IMG/VR virus record: IMGVR_UViG_3300003177_000013
Coordinates: 1 to 30,258 of that record
DNA from: a virus
Length of the DNA: 30,258 nt
Direction: 5' to 3' (one strand)
Positions within the stretch are counted from its first letter, which is position 1, and each line of letters begins with the position of its first letter. The notes beneath the pieces were generated by a model, which was not told the origin of the DNA, made no database searches, and saw nothing but the letters and a program-made list of their open reading frames with translations. Positions 1 to 7,229 of this stretch are shown piece by piece. The translations under genes were made by a program, and so were the position numbers.

Positions 1-681
1 TTTGTTTCTCTGAATTCTTATATTTCTATTTCCTTTATATGTTTCTTCACCTTGAATAACTAATTCCATTCTAGACTTTTTGTACATATCTTTATCATTT
101 TTATATTTTCTACCAAACCATGTACTAAGATATGGTTTTGATTGATATTTTGCAAGTCTATTTTTTAAAAATTGTAAATTTTTCTTCTTTCCTTTTACAA
201 AATTTCTATTAAAATGCTTATGCTCATTTTTCTCAGTCATATCTTTAAGTTCTTTTTCTATAAACAGAATCTTATTTTCTAAATTGGATATTGTTTTTGA
301 GTAATGGGTATCCATAGAATCAATTTTACCTTTAGCAAAAGAATAAACAGATAAAGCTTCATATGCCATCAAACCCCATCTAGACTGTTGACCTATTTTA
401 CTGCATTCATTAGCTGAGAGAATTTTTCCTTTTTGTATTTGTGAAAATATCCATCTAGAAAAAGAAGATTGTCTATCCATCTTACTTACAATTTTATTGT
501 AATCTTCTTCATTTAGTAAGTTTTCTAATCCCATTGTCATGGTTCGCTTTTCTAATATTGAATCAATATCATACTTGTCAGTTTTTGTGCTGTATTTTAT
601 GTGACCAATTGAACGCCAAAATTTTAATTCTGTTTCTGATATTTTTAGCTTATTTAGAATTTTCTCTTCAGTTAGATACAT
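1..681 (-). CDS. tnpB: TnpB-like RNA-guided nuclease, partial (C-terminal part beyond left edge)
   Basis: This open frame starts at ATG 681 and runs off the left edge, giving the first 227 residues. It overlaps the end of tnpA by 14 nt, the usual tnpA-tnpB layout of IS607 elements. Residues 1-47 look like a MerR-type helix-turn-helix (TEEKILNKLKISETELKFW), resembling the N-terminus of the adjacent TnpA. The stretch near residues 180-226 (WFGRKYKND, then GNRNIRIQR) resembles the N-terminal region of IS605/IS607 TnpB proteins. Family knowledge: TnpB is an omega-RNA-guided DNA nuclease related to Cas12. The RuvC and zinc-ribbon residues would lie outside the window, so activity cannot be judged. 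A homing-type role in the phage is inference. Confidence 0.82.
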   Translation of the reverse strand, partial: MYLTEEKILNKLKISETELKFWRSIGHIKYSTKTDKYDIDSILEKRTMTMGLENLLNEEDYNKIVSKMDRQSSFSRWIFSQIQKGKILSANECSKIGQQSRWGLMAYEALSVYSFAKGKIDSMDTHYSKTISNLENKILFIEKELKDMTEKNEHKHFNRNFVKGKKKNLQFLKNRLAKYQSKPYLSTWFGRKYKNDKDMYKKSRMELVIQGEETYKGNRNIRIQRNK

Positions 682-1264
682 CGGTTTTTAACACTCTTTC
701 TATTTCTTTAAGACCTTTTCTTCTATTGGAATATATTTTCATACTGAAGTGATGTATGATAGAAATCAGATCTTCTGTCAATTCTTGCTGAAATGAAGAT
801 TCATCTGTAAGATTGACCACTTCAATTTTTGTTCCAAATTTCTGAAACAATCTTTCAAAATATCCAAAACCAAATCTAGTCAGTCTGTCTTTATATGAGA
901 CATACACAGTTTCTATGTTCCCATCAATGATTTCATCCAATAGTTTATTGAAGTTCTTTCTATTTTCATTCATACCAGACGCTATATCTGAATATATCTC
1001 ATCAACAATTACACCATTTTTGACAACATATTCTCGTATTATTTCAATTTGTCTTTCAAGGTCATGTTTTTGTTTTGTATTAGAAACTCTTCCATATATA
1101 ACATGTCTCTTTTTTAAATCATCACCAAGCTCATTATCGATATACATATATCTTCCACTTTCCATAACTTTATATTTAATCTTTTTTCCCTTTCTCCAGT
1201 TATATAAAGTTTGATTCGTGATCTTATATTTTTGTTTTATTTCTTTTGCTGTATATAGTTCCAT
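668..1264 (-). CDS. tnpA: IS607-family serine recombinase (TnpA)
   Basis: This is a 198-residue protein of the usual IS607 TnpA length. Residues 1-50 form a MerR-type winged helix-turn-helix (YTAKEIKQKYKITNQTLYNW). A small serine-recombinase catalytic domain follows: YGRVS with the probable nucleophile Ser61, an LERQ segment near 69-72, the IASG motif near 94-97 and DRLTR at 126-130. It would catalyse insertion and excision of the element through a phosphoserine intermediate. It sits directly downstream of the prohead protease gene and shares its direction, with a phage late-type promoter box 25 nt ahead of the ATG. No clear element ends were recognised. Confidence 0.92.
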   Translation of the reverse strand: MELYTAKEIKQKYKITNQTLYNWRKGKKIKYKVMESGRYMYIDNELGDDLKKRHVIYGRVSNTKQKHDLERQIEIIREYVVKNGVIVDEIYSDIASGMNENRKNFNKLLDEIIDGNIETVYVSYKDRLTRFGFGYFERLFQKFGTKIEVVNLTDESSFQQELTEDLISIIHHFSMKIYSNRRKGLKEIERVLKTDVSN

Positions 1265-1289
1265 GTTTACTCTTTTATATATAATTATA

Positions 1290-1299
1290 AGTATTTAAA
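1290..1299 (-). promoter_or_regulatory. T4-type late promoter box before tnpA
   Basis: TTTAAATACT on the minus strand, ending 25 nt before the tnpA ATG. The same box at the same distance precedes gp21 and the tail tube gene. It resembles the T4 late promoter core TATAAATA. It may originally have served the gene now displaced downstream of the insertion. Confidence 0.65.
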
Positions 1300-1305
1300 C
1301 TTATT

Positions 1306-2052
1306 TTAGACTTTTGAATATAATATTTTTATTGCTGGATCTAAATCTGTTGATTCAGCAATCATTTTAAAGAAATCATTGAATACATCTTTAACTTTTT
1401 CTTTATAGTAACTTTCAGACATAGTTTCTTTAAGTTTACATTTACAAGCTTCAGGATTATTAATGCTACAAACAATATCACCACTTTCAGTAATATCAAA
1501 CTCTTCATTGACTAAAATTCCATTCTCGAAACTTTCAACAACACCATCTAAAGACGCAGCATAATCTGAAGCACCTTCTGGTACAATATCATATGTTATT
1601 AACTTAAACGACTCTACAACACCGCTTCCATTAACTTTACCTACACCTCTTGACGATACATCAATTTTATATCCAGCATCAATTAAAGCTTTTAACTGAT
1701 TTGTGTTATCTTTATTGTTATTGAGAATCATTGCTTCACCAATAACATATTTTCCATCTATATAAAGTTTTGTTATTTTTGCCACTGCTTCCATAATATC
1801 AACTTTAGTTCTTGGTGGGTGATGAAGTTCCATAGCTGTTTCATTTCTATTTTCTTCGATAACTTTTTGATATTCATTTACATTCTGTTCCCAAAGTTCC
1901 CTAGAATATAATCTACCGTTTCTGTTACGTTCACCAATTGTTGAAAATCTACCTTTTATATAATAGTTCTTTTCTTTATTACCAGCTTCATTGACGACTT
2001 CCTCGACTAGATATTCTAATTTAGAGTCATTCTCTTCCGTGATTAGTTTCAT
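1306..2052 (-). CDS. 21: Prohead core scaffold protease, T4 gp21-like
   Basis: This 248-residue protein matches the T4 gp21 family of serine proteases that cleave the scaffold and capsid proteins inside the prohead before DNA packaging. Visible motifs are the family N-terminal signature ERNRNGRLYSRELW (41-54), the HHPP segment with the probable catalytic histidine (77-80), DVSSRGVG with the probable catalytic serine at 133-134, and YDIVPEGASDYA (154-165). In T4 the genes after 21 are 22 (scaffold) and 23 (major capsid). Here the next downstream genes are tnpA and tnpB. A late promoter box lies 25 nt upstream of the ATG. Confidence 0.95.
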   Translation of the reverse strand: MKLITEENDSKLEYLVEEVVNEAGNKEKNYYIKGRFSTIGERNRNGRLYSRELWEQNVNEYQKVIEENRNETAMELHHPPRTKVDIMEAVAKITKLYIDGKYVIGEAMILNNNKDNTNQLKALIDAGYKIDVSSRGVGKVNGSGVVESFKLITYDIVPEGASDYAASLDGVVESFENGILVNEEFDITESGDIVCSINNPEACKCKLKETMSESYYKEKVKDVFNDFFKMIAESTDLDPAIKILYSKV

Positions 2053-2077
2053 TTTAAAATTCCTTAAGATTTCTATA

Positions 2078-2087
2078 AGTATTTAAA
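2078..2087 (-). promoter_or_regulatory. T4-type late promoter box before gp21
   Basis: TTTAAATACT on the minus strand, 25 nt before the gp21 start and just outside the preceding stop codon at 2090. This placement would let gp21 and downstream genes be transcribed independently of the portal operon. Confidence 0.7.
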
Positions 2088-2089
2088 AT

Positions 2090-2470
2090 CTAATACTTGT
2101 TTTTAAGAAGCACTTTTTCCCATGGACCGTATGTTTCAAATTCTTCCATTTTCTCTAGCATCTCTTCATATGTATATTTATATGTCGTCTTAATATTCCC
2201 AATCTTATAGTACAATTCAACAGGAATAGATTTTTGAATAGATTTTGGTAAAGTCATATCAATGATTTTACCTCCCTTTTCACACCATGCATGATTATAT
2301 GTAATCCCTTCAAGTGGACCTTGACCATCAACTAATCCATGAACTAATGTAGCTGATGGATCAGATTGCATATAGTGTAATGCCTTCACATAACAATCAC
2401 CACCTTTATTTTCATCAGGTATATATTTCTCAAATAAATTTGAAATGAGTCTTTCTTTAAGAGTTTTCAT
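2090..2470 (-). CDS. Putative Cys-His-Asp hydrolase or transglutaminase-like protein
   Basis: A 126-residue protein with residues in the order expected of a papain/transglutaminase-type triad: Cys26 in GGDCYVKALHY, His60 in ITYNHAWCEKGG, and Asp71 in KIIDMTL. The C-terminal pattern (paired Tyr, Gly-Asn-Ile, then YGPWE) resembles a small phage and prophage protein family I have seen without a firm function. The start codon abuts the stop of the ParB-like gene, and the gene lies between portal and prohead protease genes, so a role in head maturation is possible but inferred. Enzyme activity is not established. Confidence 0.6.
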   Translation of the reverse strand: MKTLKERLISNLFEKYIPDENKGGDCYVKALHYMQSDPSATLVHGLVDGQGPLEGITYNHAWCEKGGKIIDMTLPKSIQKSIPVELYYKIGNIKTTYKYTYEEMLEKMEEFETYGPWEKVLLKNKY

Positions 2471-3153
2471 TATCCGTTCCTTTTATTCCCAACTGCATCC
2501 GAAAAAGATAAAGCTAAAGGAAGAAATTTTGAAATAGGTAAATCTACAGTCAATGTATGTACTTTCATATCTGGATTGACTAGTAAACCAGACAGAAATC
2601 TATGATGACCATCAACAATATGATTATCTGATGATGTCACAAATGTTGTTTTGTTTTCAAGGAAATCTTTTGTCCCATCAATACCAAAACTTGCAATTGC
2701 ATCAATACTTTTATCAAAATAAATCTGTCTCTGAATCGGTCTCAGTTCTTTAACAACAGTTTTGTTAATCTTAGCTTTAACTCTATCATCTTTAGTCTTC
2801 CCATCATGAACCTTCATGCCACCAGTCAACCATTCTTTTGCTTTCTCTGAATTTCTATCTAACCCTTTAGGGAATGGATCTTCTTTGTCTTCTTTGTCTT
2901 TAAATGGTGCATTCAAATCTATGTTTCCATTAGAAAGTTCTTTCTGGAGATGTTTGACATCCTTCTCATCGATAACTGGCATGTCTTTTCTTAGAGTTTT
3001 TCCACCACTAGCTTTTTCTTGTGCAATTTTATAGTTCTTATCAAAATCAGGGAAGTCTTTATCTAAATCTAATCCGTTTTCGCTGAATACTTTTTCTGCA
3101 TATTTTCTTGCATCCTCTAGACTTGTTTCATCACTCATCCCCAGTTGGTTCAT
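2470..3153 (-). CDS. ParB/sulfiredoxin-fold protein in the head gene cluster
   Basis: A 227-residue protein. The first half is charged and probably flexible. The second half has the ParB/Srx-fold signature: LRPIQRQIYFDK (137-148), a target-setting loop, and DNHIVDGHHRFLSGLL (176-191) with the conserved DGHHR. In ParB/Srx proteins this segment binds nucleotide, but the cellular partner here is unknown. Similar proteins occur beside structural genes of marine T4-like phages. The start is uncertain: ATG 3153 overlaps the preceding gene by 23 nt, whereas ATG 3138 would overlap by 8 nt but has a GGGG directly against it. I kept 3153. Confidence 0.65.
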   Translation of the reverse strand: MNQLGMSDETSLEDARKYAEKVFSENGLDLDKDFPDFDKNYKIAQEKASGGKTLRKDMPVIDEKDVKHLQKELSNGNIDLNAPFKDKEDKEDPFPKGLDRNSEKAKEWLTGGMKVHDGKTKDDRVKAKINKTVVKELRPIQRQIYFDKSIDAIASFGIDGTKDFLENKTTFVTSSDNHIVDGHHRFLSGLLVNPDMKVHTLTVDLPISKFLPLALSFSDAVGNKRNG

Positions 3154-3334
3154 CTTTAAGTTGAAGCTCTTTAGTTTCTTGAGCTTTATCTATTGCACTT
3201 TGATATACAGATTTTTCAGCAGAATATATCTTATATGTATCATTGTTTTGTTTAATATCTTCTAGCTTATCTTTGACAGCATCTTTAAAATCTGTGTATG
3301 ATTTATCTATTGCACTTTTAATTATATTTTCCAT
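3131..3334 (-). CDS. Small prohead-core candidate in the gp67/68 position
   Basis: A 67-residue, Lys/Asp/Glu-rich and probably helical protein directly after the portal gene: its ATG at 3334 abuts the portal stop. In T4 the small acidic/basic core proteins gp67 and gp68 lie at this position between 20 and 21 and help build the prohead scaffold. The assignment rests on position, size and composition only. No diagnostic motif was seen. Confidence 0.5.
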   Translation of the reverse strand: MENIIKSAIDKSYTDFKDAVKDKLEDIKQNNDTYKIYSAEKSVYQSAIDKAQETKELQLKDEPTGDE

Positions 3335-4810
3335 TTATTCTTCCTCAGTTTGAATTTCACCAGATTTTTTCTCTTGGTCTATTTGTTTCTTCATTTCTTG
3401 AATTTCATCATCACTCAAATTCAACACATTTTTCTTTACAAATTCTCTTGAATAGTAAGTACCAACATATTCTTCTATGTCATTGAGAATATCTATTCTC
3501 TTAGATAAAGTTTCTAGTCTCTTAGTTTCAGAAAATTTCATATCATCAGGATATTTGAATGATATCGATTCTTGAATATCTTCAAACTCATCTTGAGTCA
3601 TGATTTTTGTTGAAACAACTTCTCTTTTTAACAGTTCAAGAAAAATGTCATTAAACTTATTTCTAAGTCTAAATATGAAATTCAGAAATCTCAATTCCTC
3701 TCTTGAGATTTCTGTTGCCGTTAGATCATACATAGAATCTTGTGACTCATTATTCATTCTGTTTGCTGGAACCTTAAGAGACTTTAGAAATTTATCTCTG
3801 AAATATTTAATATCATCCAACTCACCAAGATTCATCCCAGAACCAACTGTATCTATTTCTATATCTTTAGCTGAATTTTTAGTCGGCAACCAAATGTCTT
3901 CTGTCAGTGAGATCAAATGAGAATTGTTAGTAACTTCACCAGTTTCAGAGTTATAAGATTTATTAAACTTAAATTTACTAATTAGACCCTGCATATATGA
4001 TACTGCTTTATTTTTAGGCATATTCCCAACATTAACCTTAAAAACTCTCTTCTCAGTACCACGAGTCATTCTATACACAACTATGATGTCTTCAATCATA
4101 GAGAGTTGGTTAAATGTTTTAACTGATCTATCTAAGAACCCGATCTTTCTACCCTTAGCATCTTTTAGACCTGAATCAGACCAGATAAGTTGATCTTTAA
4201 GGTAAGTCATGTTTCCATTGTAGTCTGTCTTCCAGTAGTCTTCCATACCTGTTCCAGTATCTGAATACTTATACACAACTTCATTTGACTTTTCATCAAA
4301 CTCTTTATATAGATTGTGAGGAGTTAGTACAACAACATTTTGAATTCCATCTTTCATATTACTTTCATCGAAAACGCACTCGAGTGCAATACCACCATCC
4401 ACATACCAATCTCTAAAAATATCTTGACCATTCTTAGTGAACTTCATTAATCTAAGTATCTTATCGAATGCAGTTTGAATCTTTTCCTGGATCTGTTCTG
4501 AAATGTCTGCTTCTTGAAAATCTAATCTAATTGGTTCTCTATCAATACCACTCATAAATTCATTTGTTATTTCATCTATTGCTTCTCCGCCATCCGGTGA
4601 ACTTGCAATATTTCTATATACTTTTATTAGATCTGAATGAGATAGTTTCTCGACCTTTTGATCAACTATTCCACCTGTTAGATTTATTAGTTGAGAAAGG
4701 TCAAGATCATCGCCTAAATCTTTCACTATATGTTCAGGTGACACTATTGATAGATCTTTAGGTTCTTCATTACTTAAGAACGGTTTCTTAAGAGCTTCTA
4801 GAATATTCAT
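3335..4810 (-). CDS. 20: Portal vertex protein, T4 gp20-like
   Basis: This 491-residue protein (T4 gp20 is 524) forms the dodecameric portal through which DNA enters and leaves the head. Diagnostic features include YRNIASSPDGGEAIDEITNE (65-84), DWYVDGGIALE (134-144), and the strongly conserved segment 236-270 with LSMIEDIIVVYRMTR followed by EKRVFKVNVGNMPK. Near the end is a region with SRE and RNKF in a helical wing, and the C-terminal tail is acidic and Gln-rich. The gene lies 8 nt after the 180-residue gene and abuts the small core-like gene, as expected of a head-assembly operon. Confidence 0.96.
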   Translation of the reverse strand: MNILEALKKPFLSNEEPKDLSIVSPEHIVKDLGDDLDLSQLINLTGGIVDQKVEKLSHSDLIKVYRNIASSPDGGEAIDEITNEFMSGIDREPIRLDFQEADISEQIQEKIQTAFDKILRLMKFTKNGQDIFRDWYVDGGIALECVFDESNMKDGIQNVVVLTPHNLYKEFDEKSNEVVYKYSDTGTGMEDYWKTDYNGNMTYLKDQLIWSDSGLKDAKGRKIGFLDRSVKTFNQLSMIEDIIVVYRMTRGTEKRVFKVNVGNMPKNKAVSYMQGLISKFKFNKSYNSETGEVTNNSHLISLTEDIWLPTKNSAKDIEIDTVGSGMNLGELDDIKYFRDKFLKSLKVPANRMNNESQDSMYDLTATEISREELRFLNFIFRLRNKFNDIFLELLKREVVSTKIMTQDEFEDIQESISFKYPDDMKFSETKRLETLSKRIDILNDIEEYVGTYYSREFVKKNVLNLSDDEIQEMKKQIDQEKKSGEIQTEEE

Positions 4811-4818
4811 GTATTCTC

Positions 4819-5361
4819 CTATTTATATTTTAGTTGACGTCTTTTTCGAGACATTCGTTTTGTATCTTGAATTTTCTTTTTTCTAACAAGATATACATAT
4901 ATATTATCAGACTCTGCACCATATAGCTTTTTGGTGTCTAGTTCAGTTGCTGCATGTATATAGTCTTCATAAGAATTTGGAATAACAATCTGCTTACCAA
5001 TTCTTCGTATTAGATATTTTCTGATACATACAGTTGCATTAAGTTTTTTCAACAATCCCTTGAAATCTTTATAGTTTGCTTGAAGAGGTCTATTGTTTCT
5101 TATATTTGAAGAATTTATCTTCAAAAGAAATTTTAGAATCACCTTTCTCATCTGAACAGGAACGAAGTGAAGATTTATCCCAAGAGCGTGTCTTTTTGTT
5201 TTCCACAAAAGAATAACTGTAGGATTTTTGTCCCAAAAAGGCAAGTCTTTAGTTATCGGTGAATAGTGATAACTCATCAAAGAACCAGGACGTATCTGTT
5301 TTAATGCTTTATCTTTTCTTAGTACAGTAAAATGTTTCTTTTCTGTTGTATTTAGTTTCAT
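4819..5361 (-). CDS. Conserved T4-like phage protein with a PG-SL-Y...NLH motif, probable virion protein
   Basis: A 180-residue basic protein. Its core, RPGSLMSYHYSPITKDLPFW (24-43) followed by ALGINLHFVP, resembles a family common in marine T4-like phages, usually next to head or baseplate genes. I cannot assign it firmly. Proteins of this type are sometimes annotated as structural or DNA-end-protecting. It has a very basic C-terminus (RKKK and MSRKRRQLKYK), consistent with nucleic-acid contact. A late promoter box ends only 3 nt before ATG 5361, so the start codon would lie at the very 5' end of a late transcript. A start further in, at ATG 5277, would cut into the conserved core. Confidence 0.6.
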   Translation of the reverse strand: MKLNTTEKKHFTVLRKDKALKQIRPGSLMSYHYSPITKDLPFWDKNPTVILLWKTKRHALGINLHFVPVQMRKVILKFLLKINSSNIRNNRPLQANYKDFKGLLKKLNATVCIRKYLIRRIGKQIVIPNSYEDYIHAATELDTKKLYGAESDNIYVYLVRKKKIQDTKRMSRKRRQLKYK

Positions 5362-5364
5362 ACA

Positions 5365-5374
5365 AGTATTTAAA
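5365..5374 (-). promoter_or_regulatory. T4-type late promoter box close to the 180-residue gene start
   Basis: TTTAAATACT on the minus strand with only 3 nt before ATG 5361. It is the only good box upstream of the portal operon in the short gap after gp4, so it probably drives portal expression. The first gene would then be leaderless or nearly so. Confidence 0.5.
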
Positions 5375-5416
5375 GGTCAATAAATTTGAAGGATATAGTA
5401 TAAATAGAAGGGTATC

Positions 5417-5860
5417 TTATTTGAAGAGGTGTTTTTCTGTTATTATTTTAAATTCCATATCATGTTCTCTACACCATATTCTGGCAGCTTTCCATTTAGC
5501 ATCATTCTTACTAAATGTTTTCATCTCATTTAGATATGTTTCTTTCTTTTTTCTTCCACCTCTCTTTGGTGGAACAGTTTGAGCGTGTGGCTTGATTTCT
5601 ATTAAAAAGTTCTTAAGAGTTCCATCGGCAGTTCTCACTCGTATCATATAATCAACATAATATTTGTGCATCTTTTTATCAACTTCCCAATAATATGGAA
5701 TCACAACTCTTTCTGATGCAACGAGTAGTACATCTTTATTTAGATCTGCCCATTTATTGAATTTATATTCATAGCTGGATCTATATACTATTTTAGCACC
5801 ATCTGGTTTCCATTTCTCAGGATTGATTGGATTATATATACCTTGCTTAAATTTTCTCAT
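5417..5860 (-). CDS. 4: Head completion nuclease, T4 gp4-like
   Basis: A 147-residue protein (T4 gp4 is about 150) of the head-completion family with a TnsA/restriction-endonuclease-like fold. It acts on filled heads before tail joining. Recognisable features are the start KFKQGIYNPINPEKW, the YRSSYEYKFNKWADLN segment, the acidic PYYW...YYVDYMI strand and the catalytic-type FLIEIKPHAQT motif (E-x-K). I chose ATG 5860, which aligns with the family N-terminus and overlaps the upstream gene by 14 nt. A longer frame from 5992 adds 44 residues that overlap the preceding gene and lack family resemblance. A late box at 6048-6057 could transcribe it. Confidence 0.9.
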   Translation of the reverse strand: MRKFKQGIYNPINPEKWKPDGAKIVYRSSYEYKFNKWADLNKDVLLVASERVVIPYYWEVDKKMHKYYVDYMIRVRTADGTLKNFLIEIKPHAQTVPPKRGGRKKKETYLNEMKTFSKNDAKWKAARIWCREHDMEFKIITEKHLFK

Positions 5861-6146
5861 TTTTCTTCTTATTGATAGTTTTCTTGAACTTTTTCCAAAT
5901 ATAGATTTTTCCGTCTCTGAATTTAACAAGTTTCTTTGGACACCAAAAATCACCTTTTTTGTGTTTGAATAGATATGCACTATCTGTTTCATGTAATATT
6001 TCTATATGTTTATACTGTCTATGATAGAATAGTTCATCTTTTTCAAAAGTATTTATATTAGAACTTGATGGTCCATCCTGGCCATGCCAGGATTCTTCCC
6101 AACCTGATCCAGAATAATCCAGACACATTTCAGCTATGTCCCCCAT
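5847..6146 (-). CDS. Small conserved-looking phage protein of unknown function
   Basis: A 99-residue protein starting 3 nt after the preceding gene ends and overlapping gp4 by 14 nt. Residues 56-88 (DSAYLFKHKKGDFWCPKKLV and on to a Trp-containing end) follow a pattern seen in small phage proteins: a strand ending in Leu-Phe, then Trp-x-Pro-Lys, then a final Trp. The N-terminus is rich in Gly, Ser, Trp and acidic residues. Function is unknown. A perfect T4-type late box lies inside it at 6048-6057. Confidence 0.6.
   Translation of the reverse strand: MGDIAEMCLDYSGSGWEESWHGQDGPSSSNINTFEKDELFYHRQYKHIEILHETDSAYLFKHKKGDFWCPKKLVKFRDGKIYIWKKFKKTINKKKNEKI
6048..6057 (-). promoter_or_regulatory. T4 late promoter box (TATAAATACT) ahead of gp4
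   Basis: TATAAATACT on the minus strand equals the T4 late consensus core plus CT. It lies inside the 99-residue gene, about 190 nt upstream of the chosen gp4 start. Confidence 0.5.
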
Positions 6147-6149
6147 GAT

Positions 6150-6374
6150 TTAATCCTTTGAAGACTCATCTAAAGAATACAGTGGTTCATCTACAACTTT
6201 CACTTTATCTGTTAAGATGATATCTTCTATAAGAGACATCTGCTCTTTATTCAAAATCATCTGATATCCATATATATCACCTTGTCTATTATCAATATTT
6301 GCAAAAACTGAATATGAATGAATGTCACTCACAATACTCTCTTCAGTTTCTTCAGATTTATCATTATTTAACAT
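6150..6374 (-). CDS. Small acidic protein of unknown function
   Basis: A 74-residue protein overlapping the membrane-protein gene by 11 nt and followed 3 nt later by the next gene. It has a Glu/Ser-rich start, a central segment (YSVFANIDNRQGDIYGYQMI) and an acidic end. No domain was recognised. The tight spacing supports it being a real gene of the same operon. Confidence 0.55.
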   Translation of the reverse strand: MLNNDKSEETEESIVSDIHSYSVFANIDNRQGDIYGYQMILNKEQMSLIEDIILTDKVKVVDEPLYSLDESSKD

Positions 6375-6921
6375 GTCTTTCCTTTACACATACAAATTTT
6401 GTATCTTCTAATATTGGTTTAGATTTGTAGGTATCGTTATGCTTATAAACATTTAAAACCTTTACAGTTCTACATTGATTGCTTTTTAGAATTACATATA
6501 CATCTTCATCAATTTTTATTGATGTGTCTCCTGACACCATATAACAATTCCCATTGACATTTTCATATCTTACATTCTTGTATAATTTCGGTACAGTTTC
6601 TTCATGATATTCACTAGATATATCTTTATATAAAAAACTAAGAAAGAGTATCACCAATATACCAAATATAGATAAACTTAATATTGCTACAACATACTCT
6701 CTTATATCAACCTCTAAAAATACCATAAATGTTGACACTGGAATAATTAAGAGAATTAAAAATTCATTTGAAGTGACAACAATAAGTACACTTAAAACTA
6801 TAATTGACAGAACATACAGTATAATAGTGAATCCTGGAATATGTCTTACTTTTTTCACCAAATATAAAATTGCTTCTAATAAAACAACAATATATTGATA
6901 TATGCCTTTTATTGTTTTCAT
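6364..6921 (-). CDS. Membrane protein with three or four helices and a soluble C-terminal domain
   Basis: A 185-residue protein. Hydrophobic stretches at about 31-50, 53-71 and 76-98 are clear transmembrane candidates, and 8-22 is a possible fourth. Residues 100-185 look soluble and beta-rich (NGNCYMVSGDTSIKIDEDVY). Its ATG overlaps the MazG-like stop by 4 nt. Function is unknown. A holin is possible for a phage multi-helix protein, but the large C-terminal domain and position do not particularly favour it. Confidence 0.6.
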   Translation of the reverse strand: MKTIKGIYQYIVVLLEAILYLVKKVRHIPGFTIILYVLSIIVLSVLIVVTSNEFLILLIIPVSTFMVFLEVDIREYVVAILSLSIFGILVILFLSFLYKDISSEYHEETVPKLYKNVRYENVNGNCYMVSGDTSIKIDEDVYVILKSNQCRTVKVLNVYKHNDTYKSKPILEDTKFVCVKERHVK

Positions 6922-7229
6922 TTTAATTTACTCTCCCATTTATCCAATTTTTTATCAAACATTACCTTCACCTCTTCATCTGAAACACCCAATGAGTTTA
7001 TAAGATCCAGAGCAGTATTTATCACATCACACAATTCTTCTAACACAAGTTCTTTTGGATCTTCATCAGTAACACTCTTAGAAACATTAGAACTATTAAT
7101 GTACTTTAATGATACCTGAGCGACCTCTCCTGTCTCTTCAGATAACTTTACGACCTTATTCACGAATGGGTTTGATTTGTCTTTTTTGGAGAGCTCAGAG
7201 ACTCTCTCAAAATCTATGAAGTTTTTCAT
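6918..7229 (-). CDS. MazG-like NTP pyrophosphohydrolase
   Basis: A 103-residue all-alpha NTP pyrophosphatase of the MazG/HisE type. Metal-binding motifs are visible as KLSEETGEVAQ (28-38) and EELCDVINTALDLI (64-77), matching the E-E-x-x-E and E-x-x-D pattern. Such enzymes hydrolyse NTPs or dNTPs to monophosphate and pyrophosphate. Phage versions are thought to affect nucleotide pools or host alarmone signalling. The substrate cannot be deduced here. Both its start and stop overlap neighbours by 4 nt. Confidence 0.85.
   Translation of the reverse strand: MKNFIDFERVSELSKKDKSNPFVNKVVKLSEETGEVAQVSLKYINSSNVSKSVTDEDPKELVLEELCDVINTALDLINSLGVSDEEVKVMFDKKLDKWESKLK

Noticed and set aside
1265-1305. 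Left end of the IS607 element
   Set aside because: The gap contains the late box and AT-rich sequence but no recognisable terminal structure. IS607 elements lack long terminal inverted repeats, so the boundary cannot be set.
5861-5992. Extended 191-residue start for gp4
   Set aside because: The extra 44 residues overlap the upstream 99-residue gene and lack family resemblance. ATG 5860 gives the expected gp4 length and N-terminus.
7020-7040. GATAAATACT-type matches inside minus-strand genes (near 7025, and similar near 9571 and 10395) as late promoters
   Set aside because: They differ at the first core base, lie deep in coding sequence and are not followed by a gene start at the usual distance. 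Chance matches are expected in AT-rich DNA.
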